This document shows positions 5,823 to 10,962 of a DNA stretch of 10,962 bases, in pieces. Position 1 is the first letter of the stretch. Every line of letters starts with the position of its first letter. A program made the position numbers and the translations under genes. This DNA is from an uncultured Acetatifactor sp. (GTDB lineage Bacteria; Bacillota; Clostridia; Lachnospirales; Lachnospiraceae): positions 1-10,962 of the forward strand of contig CAJUFI010000080.1 of assembly GCA_910585665.1 (NCBI GenBank), read 5' to 3'. The notes under the pieces were generated by a model. That model was not told where the DNA came from and made no database searches. It saw only the letters and a program-made list of their open reading frames with translations.

Positions 5823-7823
5823 TCATTCCGCAAGTACTTCCCACTCCAGGTACAGCTGCTCCAGTTCCTTCAGGATATCCGCCTGCTCGGTGGTCAGCTC
5901 CTGGAGCCGGGCCGCCTGGGTGGCGATTTCCGGATTGGACATCAGCCTGCCGATCTCCTGGCTCCGGTCTTCCAGCTGGGCGATTTTTTCCTCGCATTTC
6001 TTTAAGGCATTCTCTTTCTTGCGCAGCCGGGCCTGCTCCTCCTTCTTGGCCAGCCAGTCCTGCTTTGCCTCGGAATCCGTAGATTTTGGGCCGGAGGAGG
6101 GATTGGGCTGCACCATGGGCCTGACGGCCGGGTTCCCGGCAGAAGACGAGCCGGGGACAGAAGCGCCGCCTCCCGAAGCGGAGCTTCCGCCAGGGGCCGC
6201 GTTCACAGCCGCCATCACATCCTCCCGCTTTTCCAGATAGTAGTCGTAGTTGCCGATATAGTTCACGAACTGCCGGGCCGTCAGGTCCAATATCCGATGG
6301 GCTGTCCTGTTGATGAAATACCGGTCATGGGACACGTACAGCACAGTGCCCTCATATCTGTTCAGGGCGTCCTCCAGGATTTCTTTGGACATGATGTCCA
6401 GATGGTTGGTGGGTTCGTCCAGAATCAGGAAATTGGCGTTGCCCAGCATCAGCTTGGCCAGAGAGACGCGCCCTCTTTCCCCGCCGCTCAGGTCATCGAT
6501 GCGCTTGAAGACATCGTCCCCGGTAAACAGGAAAGCGGCAAGAAGATTGCGGATTTCCGTAGTGGTGAGGGTGGGATAGTCATCGGAAAGCTCCTCAAGC
6601 AGCGTCTTTTCGCTGTGCAGCACATGATGCTCCTGATCATAGTAGCCGATCTCCACGTTGGTGCCCAGCCGGAAGCTGCCGCTGTCCGGCGTGACCAGGC
6701 GGTTCAGGATTTTCAGCAGCGTCGTCTTTCCGGTGCCGTTGTCGCCGATGATGGCCACATGCTCGCCGCGCTTGATCTCAAAGTCCACATGCCGGAAGAG
6801 GACCTGGCTGCCGAAGGACTTGCCCAGGTCTTCCACGGTGAGCACATCATTCCCGCTCTGCCTGCGGGGCGTGAGCTTGATGCGCATGTCCGTGCGGACT
6901 TCCGTGGGCTTTTCCAGCACATCTATTTTTTCCAGCAGCTTCTCCCGGCTTTCGGCCCGCCGGATGGATTTCTCCCGGTTGAAGGAGCGGAGCTTCTCGA
7001 TGACTTCCTCATGGTGCCGGATTTCCCGCTGCTGGTTCAGGTATGCGTTCATGGCAGCCTTCCGCAGCTGTTCTTTTTTCACGGCGTAGTCGGAATAATT
7101 CCCGAGGAAAGTGGTGGACACGGTCTGGTCGATCTCGATGACCTTGGTGGCAATCCGGTTCAGGAAATAGCGGTCATGGGAGACCACGATCACAGCACCT
7201 TTGTAATTCAGCAGATAAGTCTCCAGCCAGGCGATGGAGTTCATGTCCAGATGGTTGGTGGGCTCGTCCAGGATGATCAGCTCCGGCCCCTGCAGAAGGA
7301 GCTTGCTCAAAGCCACCCGGGTCTTCTGGCCGCCGGAAAGGGTGGACACGGGCTTCTGGAATTCCGCCTCCGCGAAGCCCAGTCCTTTCAGCACGCCGAC
7401 GATTTCGCTTTTATAGGCATATCCGCCCCCGGATTCGAAGGCGTGGGTCAGGGAGTCGTACTGACGCATCAGGGTCTCCAGGCTGTTCCCCTGGGCTGTC
7501 TGCATGGAAAGCTCACATGCGCGGATGCGGTCTTCCAGGTCGATCAGTTTCTGCTTGACGGACAGGAGCTCCTCATAGATTGTCTTCGCGGTGTCCACCG
7601 CGTCGTCCTGGGCCAGATAGCCGAAGGTCTTGCCTCTGGCCATGGTCACGCTGCCCTGGTCAGGCTGCATCTGGCCCACCAGGATGCGCAGCAGGGTGGT
7701 CTTGCCCGCCCCGTTGATGCCCACGATGGCGGCTTTCTCGTAGTCTTCTATATGGAAGCTGACATTTGCCAGCACCTGGTTCTCCAGAAACGCTTTGCTT
7801 ATATTGTGACAAGACAGTATCAT
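5823..7823 (-). CDS. ABC-F family ATP-binding protein with C-terminal coiled coil
   Basis: A 666-residue protein with two ATPase domains and no membrane segments, the layout of ABC-F proteins, which act on the ribosome rather than in transport. Seen: Walker A GINGAGKTT (35-43), signature LSGGQ (162-166), Walker B LDEPTNHLD (185-193); a linker of charged helices (about 245-315) that would reach the ribosomal tRNA site; second Walker A GDNGTGKTT (360-368), signature LSGGE (445-449) and Walker B LDEPTNHLD. Residues 543-585 are a Gly/Ser/Pro-rich low-complexity spacer, and 588-664 a charged coiled coil as in YdiF/Uup-type members. Both catalytic Glu residues are present. The start is ATG 7823, with AAAGGA eight bases upstream. 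The predicted leader is only about 35 bases, so I see no room for the attenuator found before some resistance ABC-F genes. A housekeeping translation role is more likely than resistance, but this is inference. Confidence 0.96.
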   Translation of the reverse strand: MILSCHNISKAFLENQVLANVSFHIEDYEKAAIVGINGAGKTTLLRILVGQMQPDQGSVTMARGKTFGYLAQDDAVDTAKTIYEELLSVKQKLIDLEDRIRACELSMQTAQGNSLETLMRQYDSLTHAFESGGGYAYKSEIVGVLKGLGFAEAEFQKPVSTLSGGQKTRVALSKLLLQGPELIILDEPTNHLDMNSIAWLETYLLNYKGAVIVVSHDRYFLNRIATKVIEIDQTVSTTFLGNYSDYAVKKEQLRKAAMNAYLNQQREIRHHEEVIEKLRSFNREKSIRRAESREKLLEKIDVLEKPTEVRTDMRIKLTPRRQSGNDVLTVEDLGKSFGSQVLFRHVDFEIKRGEHVAIIGDNGTGKTTLLKILNRLVTPDSGSFRLGTNVEIGYYDQEHHVLHSEKTLLEELSDDYPTLTTTEIRNLLAAFLFTGDDVFKRIDDLSGGERGRVSLAKLMLGNANFLILDEPTNHLDIMSKEILEDALNRYEGTVLYVSHDRYFINRTAHRILDLTARQFVNYIGNYDYYLEKREDVMAAVNAAPGGSSASGGGASVPGSSSAGNPAVRPMVQPNPSSGPKSTDSEAKQDWLAKKEEQARLRKKENALKKCEEKIAQLEDRSQEIGRLMSNPEIATQAARLQELTTEQADILKELEQLYLEWEVLAE

Positions 7824-7864
7824 GGGTATAGTCCTTTCGTCTCAGGTAGTTTTTTCGCCTTTTT

Positions 7865-7893
7865 ATTTTACTTTGGAAAAGCGGAACTGTCAA
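7865..7893 (-). promoter_or_regulatory. Promoter of the ABC-F gene
   Basis: On the minus strand TTGACA (7888-7893) and TAAAAT (7865-7870) are 17 bases apart. Transcription would begin near 7858. The promoter is flanked by a 9-bp inverted repeat, TTTTTCGCC (7851-7859) and GGCGAAAAA (7897-7905). Confidence 0.78.
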
Positions 7894-7909
7894 TGCGGCG
7901 AAAAAGGAT

Positions 7910-7938
7910 TTGCGCGAATGGGCAAGTTGTAATAAAAT
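7910..7938 (+). promoter_or_regulatory. Probable promoter of the ArsR-family gene
   Basis: TTGCGC (7910-7915) and TAAAAT (7933-7938) are 17 bases apart, facing away from the ABC-F promoter. The -10 is good, the -35 only half matched. I could not find a clear 12-2-12 ArsR-type palindrome around it. Confidence 0.55.
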
Positions 7939-7997
7939 AGAAAGAAGAGACAAAGGCATGCAGGTCAAAATCAAGAGAACGGGAGAAAGGGGAACGG

Positions 7998-8342
7998 ATG
8001 GAAGAGAACGCGTATATCCATGTGGATGACAAGACTTTGAAGGACATAGACGAGAAAATGCCCCCCGAGGAAGAACTGCAGGATCTGGCGGAGTTCTTCA
8101 AGGTATTCGGGGACGGGACCCGTCTGAAGATACTTTATGTGCTGCTGAGCACGGAGATGTGCGTCTATGACATCGCGGCGGTCCTTGGAATGTCCCAGTC
8201 GGCGATTTCCCACCAGCTGCGGGTGCTGAAGCAGATGGACCTGGTGAAGAACCGCCGGGAGGGCAAGACCATCTTTTATTCCCTGGCGGATTCTCATATC
8301 GTGACGATCCTGAGCCAGGGATTGGACCACATCGAAGAGTGA
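7998..8342 (+). CDS. ArsR/SmtB family metal-responsive transcriptional regulator
   Basis: A 114-residue winged helix-turn-helix repressor. Residues 29-50 match the family start (LAEFFKVFGDGTRLKILYVLL), with the recognition helix in MSQSAISHQLRVLKQMDLV and the wing NRREGKTIFYSL. The usual alpha-3 Cys-x-Cys metal site is missing: the segment reads EMCVYDIA with a single Cys55. The last helix instead carries the complete alpha-5 site, Asp98-x-His100 followed by His111-x2-Glu114, the spacing of SmtB/CzrA-type zinc (or cobalt/nickel) sensors. The protein ends on the last ligand. The start is ATG 7998, with AAAGGGG five bases before it. No metal exporter or thiol gene is adjacent: an ABC-F gene diverges and a DUF5050 gene converges, so its target is elsewhere or it controls the divergent promoter. 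Family call firm; zinc specificity inferred. Confidence 0.95.
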   Translation: MEENAYIHVDDKTLKDIDEKMPPEEELQDLAEFFKVFGDGTRLKILYVLLSTEMCVYDIAAVLGMSQSAISHQLRVLKQMDLVKNRREGKTIFYSLADSHIVTILSQGLDHIEE

Positions 8343-8385
8343 GCGGTTTTCTGCGGGGCTTTCGCCAGCGGTGCCGATTCGGAAC

Positions 8386-8415
8386 CCCGGCGCGGCGAAG
8401 AGAGGCCGCGCCGGG
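8386..8415. terminator. GC-rich hairpin between convergent genes
   Basis: CCCGGCGCGGC (8386-8396) pairs perfectly with GCCGCGCCGGG (8405-8415) around an eight-base loop. It lies between the ends of the ArsR gene (8342) and the DUF5050 gene (8437), as expected for a terminator serving both. No U-run follows on either strand, so it is not a classic intrinsic terminator. Confidence 0.5.
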
Positions 8416-8436
8416 CGCTGCCCCAGACACAGAACA

Positions 8437-9459
8437 TCAGTTCGATGCCGCCGTCCTGGCTGCCTCGAAGACTTCGTAACTGCTGCTTCCCAGCGGAGAG
8501 TGGTAAATCGTGGCAGTGTCCCGGAAGTCCTGGAAATACACATACTGGGAGGTCATGCTGATGTGGTGGTACACGCCGCTGGCGATGACAGTGGCGTTGC
8601 TGCCGTCTGTGCGCATGCATTTCAGGGCGGCGTCCGTGCCGTTCGTCTGGTAATAGATATAGCCGCCGCCCAGGTTGAAGCAGTCCACCCTCTCCTGGGC
8701 CAGCACCTCGATCACATCCTGGGACAGGGAGTAGCGGCACAGCCTGTAATCATTGGCCACGTCCATATAATAGACATAGTCCCCCTCCAGGATCGGATAC
8801 CACAGATTGCCCCGCCAGATTTCCCGGACCACATCCGTGGCGGTGTCCAGAGCGTGGAGATAATGATTGCCCTGGGTGCCGTTATAATAGATGATGCCGT
8901 TCTCCGCGCAGGCAGGGTTGATTTCATATTCGGCCAGGTTCACCCGGTCGGAATTGTCCATCTTGACCTTGAAGAAAGAGGGGCCGGAGCCGGACGCGGA
9001 CAGCACATACAGATAATTGTCCACCAGCTGGGCAGTCACCACCACCTCCGTGGTCAGGGCCTCGGAATTGCTGCCGTTGAGCCTGGCGCGCTGGAGGGCG
9101 TGCAACCCCAGTTCGCCGGAGAAGCCGGCGTTATCGTAGGAGATGCCTGTATGGTAATAATACAGATACTTGCCCCCGGCCAGGATGTTGCGGACATCCA
9201 GGGAATTCAGCCTGCGGATGTCGCTTTCGTCCGGATTCATGGCGAAGAGCCCGCCGCCGTCAAAGGAATTGAGGAAATAGACGGTGCCGTCATATTCGCA
9301 GAAGCGACCGTCATTGTTCAGGTTGCCGGCAGTATTGCCCACGGTGCCCTCCGGATTCATGACGATGCGCTGGGAGAGCATCAGAAGGGCTCCGATGCCG
9401 ATGATCAGGGCGACGATGATGATTCCCAGTGTGATTTTTACGGATTTCTTTAGTCTCAT
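8437..9459 (-). CDS. Membrane-anchored DUF5050 domain protein (beta-propeller-like)
   Basis: A 340-residue protein of unknown function. The N-terminus MRLKKSVKIT is followed by one hydrophobic segment (about 8-28) without a cleavage site or lipobox, so it is probably anchored with the rest outside the cell. The remainder matches my recollection of DUF5050, common in Lachnospiraceae: GNTAGNLNNDGRF near residue 41, then repeated blades with patterns such as DGTVYFLN, GKYLYYYH, NGIIYYNG, GDYVYYMD and GGYIYYQT, alternating with a register of the type 'L..ARLNGSN'. Such repeats suggest a propeller. The start is ATG 9459; GGGAGG (9472-9477) lies 12 bases upstream, a slightly long spacing. It has its own promoter, facing away from pheA. 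No enzymatic motif was seen. Confidence 0.88.
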   Translation of the reverse strand: MRLKKSVKITLGIIIVALIIGIGALLMLSQRIVMNPEGTVGNTAGNLNNDGRFCEYDGTVYFLNSFDGGGLFAMNPDESDIRRLNSLDVRNILAGGKYLYYYHTGISYDNAGFSGELGLHALQRARLNGSNSEALTTEVVVTAQLVDNYLYVLSASGSGPSFFKVKMDNSDRVNLAEYEINPACAENGIIYYNGTQGNHYLHALDTATDVVREIWRGNLWYPILEGDYVYYMDVANDYRLCRYSLSQDVIEVLAQERVDCFNLGGGYIYYQTNGTDAALKCMRTDGSNATVIASGVYHHISMTSQYVYFQDFRDTATIYHSPLGSSSYEVFEAARTAASN

Positions 9460-9507
9460 GTTTGTTTTTTACCTCCCGGCCTATTGGCTTGCAATTGATT
9501 CATCATT

Positions 9508-9536
9508 ATTTTACACCCCTTTTTGCTTGCTATCAA
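9508..9536 (-). promoter_or_regulatory. Promoter of the DUF5050 gene
   Basis: On the minus strand TTGATA (9531-9536) and TAAAAT (9508-9513) are separated by 17 bases. The -35 box overlaps the -35 region of the opposite-facing pheA promoter. Confidence 0.7.
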
Positions 9537-9555
9537 GATTGTTTTGGTATAAGAT
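9523..9555 (+). promoter_or_regulatory. pheA: Probable promoter of pheA
   Basis: TTGCTA (9527-9532) with TAAGAT (9550-9555) gives a 17-base spacer; TTGCTT (9523-9528) with TATAAG (9548-9553) is an alternative at 19. Transcription would begin about 30 bases before the start codon, leaving no room for a leader-peptide attenuator or T-box. Confidence 0.5.
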
Positions 9556-9588
9556 AGAAAAAAGGTTAAAGATAAAGGAGTCGTCAAC

Positions 9589-10713
9589 ATGGATTTGATG
9601 GAGCTGAGGGAACAGATAGATGGCATAGACGCGCAGATCGTGGCGCTTTTCGAGCAGCGCATGGATATCAGCAGGCAGGTGGCGGAGTACAAGATTTCCA
9701 CGGGGAAAAGGATCTTCGATAAGCAGCGGGAGACGGAGAAGCTGGCGAAGGCGCGCGCGCTTGCCCAAGATGAATTCAACGGCTTCTGCATCGTGGAGCT
9801 TTTCGAGCAGATCATGGCCATGAGCAGGAAGCTTCAATATCGGCTGCTGATGGAGCGGGGGAAGCTGGAGCGGCTGCCTTTCATCGGCGTGGAGGAGCTG
9901 GAGGTGGACAGGGCGAGGGTAGTGTTCCAGGGGGCAGACGGCGCTTATTCCCAGGCGGCCATGATGCAGTATTTCGGGAACCAGATAGACAGCTTCCATG
10001 TGGATACCTTCCGGGACGCCATGAATTCTATCGACGAGGGCAGCGCGGATTTCGCGGTGCTCCCCATCGAGAATTCCACGGCGGGCATCGTCAGCGAGAT
10101 CTACGATCTGCTGCAGGAATATGAGAATTATATCGTGGGAGAGCAGATCATCCGGATAGAGCACTGCCTGCTGGGCGTGCCGGGGGCAGGGCTGGAGGAC
10201 ATCCGGACAGTGTATTCCCATCCCCAGTCCCTGATGCAGAGCGCGAAATACCTGGCCGCCCACGACTGGCGGCAGATCAGCATGCAGAACAATGCCTTCG
10301 CAGCGAAGAAGGTGGCGGACGAGCAGGACAGATCCCAGGCCGCCATCGCCGGCGAGCACGCGGCGAATATCTATGGATTGGAGGTGCTGCAGCGGAAAGT
10401 GAACCATTCCGGCACCAATTCCACCCGGTTCATCATCGTAAGCGGGCAGAAGATATTCCGCAGGGACGCGAAAAAAATCAGCATCTGCTTTGAGGTGCCT
10501 CATGAGAGCGGTTCCCTGTACCATATCCTGTCCCATTTCATCTATAATAATCTGAACATGACGAAGATTGAGAGCCGCCCCATCGAGGACAGGAACTGGG
10601 AGTACCGTTTCTTTATAGATTTCGAGGGCAATCTGGCGGACGGCGCAGTGAAGAACGCCCTGGGCGGGCTTCGGGAAGAGGCACGGAACATGAAGATTCT
10701 GGGAAACTATTAG
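9589..10713 (+). CDS. pheA: Bifunctional chorismate mutase / prephenate dehydratase (P-protein)
   Basis: Converts chorismate to prephenate and then to phenylpyruvate for phenylalanine synthesis. The 374 residues hold three domains. Residues 1-88 are an AroQ-type chorismate mutase (LREQIDGID, Arg29 in ISRQ, FDKQRE, ending in LQYR). Residues about 109-286 are prephenate dehydratase, with FQGADGAYSQ, PIENSTAGIV, SHPQ (210-213) and the catalytic Thr-Arg-Phe at 279-281 in GTNSTRF. Residues about 296-374 are an ACT domain with ESRP at 328-331, the phenylalanine-binding motif, so allosteric feedback inhibition is expected. The start is ATG 9589, with AAAGGAG eight bases upstream (9574-9580). Length and domain order are normal. 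No other aromatic-pathway gene is adjacent in the window; its promoter overlaps that of the divergent DUF5050 gene. Downstream lies the 41-bp repeat array instead of a recognisable terminator. Confidence 0.97.
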   Translation: MDLMELREQIDGIDAQIVALFEQRMDISRQVAEYKISTGKRIFDKQRETEKLAKARALAQDEFNGFCIVELFEQIMAMSRKLQYRLLMERGKLERLPFIGVEELEVDRARVVFQGADGAYSQAAMMQYFGNQIDSFHVDTFRDAMNSIDEGSADFAVLPIENSTAGIVSEIYDLLQEYENYIVGEQIIRIEHCLLGVPGAGLEDIRTVYSHPQSLMQSAKYLAAHDWRQISMQNNAFAAKKVADEQDRSQAAIAGEHAANIYGLEVLQRKVNHSGTNSTRFIIVSGQKIFRRDAKKISICFEVPHESGSLYHILSHFIYNNLNMTKIESRPIEDRNWEYRFFIDFEGNLADGAVKNALGGLREEARNMKILGNY

Positions 10714-10743
10714 GCTGTGGGGTGCACTGGGGGAACGCCAGAG

Positions 10744-10962
10744 GCGGCTGAGAGGGAGAGCCGCCCCGGGAGTGGCCCCAGGCAGCTGCTGAGAGGGAGA
10801 GTCGCCCCGGGAGTGGCCCCAGTCAGCGGCTGAGAGGGAGAGCCGCCCCGGGAGTGGCCCCAGGCAGCGGCTGAGAGGGAGAGCCGCCCCGGGAGTGGCC
10901 CCAGGCAGCGGCTGAGAGGGAGAGCCGCCCCGGGAGTGGCCCCAGGCAGCTGCTGAGAGGGA
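10744..10962. repeat. 41-bp GC-rich tandem repeat array (continues past window)
   Basis: Five full units start at 10744, 10785, 10826, 10867 and 10908, and a sixth begins at 10949 and is cut by the window end. Most units begin GCGGCTGAGAGGGAGAGCCG, followed by CCCCGGGAGTGGCCCCAGGCA; units two and six begin GCTGCT instead. Each standard unit can fold GCGGCT with AGCCGC around nine bases. The period is not a multiple of three and each unit holds a TGA on the + strand, so it is not a + strand coding repeat. No reading frame with a start codon was found on the other strand. Confidence 0.95.

Noticed and set aside
5734..5997. N-terminal extension of the coiled-coil protein to 5997
   Set aside because: The extension overlaps the ABC-F coding region out of frame and passes through the promoter at 5785-5813; ATG 5733 has an ideal ribosome binding site.
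6297..7940. 547-residue open frame on the plus strand
   Set aside because: It is antisense to the ABC-F gene, which carries all ATPase motifs; the frame extends through the ABC-F promoter and has no recognisable domain.
8371..9453. 360-residue open frame on the plus strand opposite the DUF5050 gene
   Set aside because: Gly/Val/His/Ile-rich composition and no start signal; the minus-strand gene has an anchor segment, repeated propeller-like blades and its own promoter.
9511..10536. 341-residue open frame on the minus strand opposite pheA
   Set aside because: pheA on the plus strand is complete with three conserved domains; the antisense frame would start deep in pheA.

Overview
The window looks like chromosomal DNA of a fairly GC-rich Lachnospiraceae-type Clostridium relative. 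The signs are purine-rich AGGAGG-like ribosome binding sites, clean sigma-A promoters with 17-bp spacers, a DUF5050 protein, an ABC-F ATPase with a C-terminal coiled coil, a fused chorismate mutase-prephenate dehydratase, and a DRE-TIM 'isopropylmalate synthase-like' enzyme linked to a eukaryote-type NADP isocitrate dehydrogenase. This assignment rests on remembered family resemblance, not on a search.

Layout. Bases 1-525 hold no gene I can support: possibly the tail of an upstream gene, then a stretch with a 15-bp inverted repeat and several competing ORFs. This runs into a subtilisin-like protease (to 1360, +) whose His, Asn and Ser active-site motifs are intact but whose catalytic-Asp segment is out of frame or replaced. 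Next is a three-gene + strand block: a probable Re-citrate synthase (1493-2920), a GntR/FCD regulator (2969-3667) and NADP isocitrate dehydrogenase (3778-4986). A strong promoter at 1401-1429 drives the block; its -10 box lies inside a perfect 12-bp palindrome, a good candidate operator for the GntR protein. A bidirectional terminator (5032-5069) closes the block.

The minus strand then carries a heptad-repeat coiled-coil protein (5107-5733) with an internal 21-bp tandem array, a perfect consensus promoter and a 5' stem-loop, and upstream of it an ABC-F ATPase (5823-7823). Divergent from the ABC-F gene is an ArsR/SmtB metal sensor (7998-8342, +). A membrane-anchored DUF5050 protein (8437-9459, -) shares an overlapping divergent promoter region with pheA (9589-10713, +). 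The last 219 bases are a 41-bp GC-rich tandem repeat array that runs off the window.

How the genes fit together: the citrate synthase-like enzyme and isocitrate dehydrogenase would supply the oxidative branch from oxaloacetate and acetyl-CoA to 2-oxoglutarate and glutamate, with aconitase encoded elsewhere and the GntR protein as the likely local regulator. The other genes appear to be independent units with their own promoters. No prophage, CRISPR array, tRNA or rRNA was seen. The least explained items are the heptad-array gene, the 41-bp array and the 63-525 segment.
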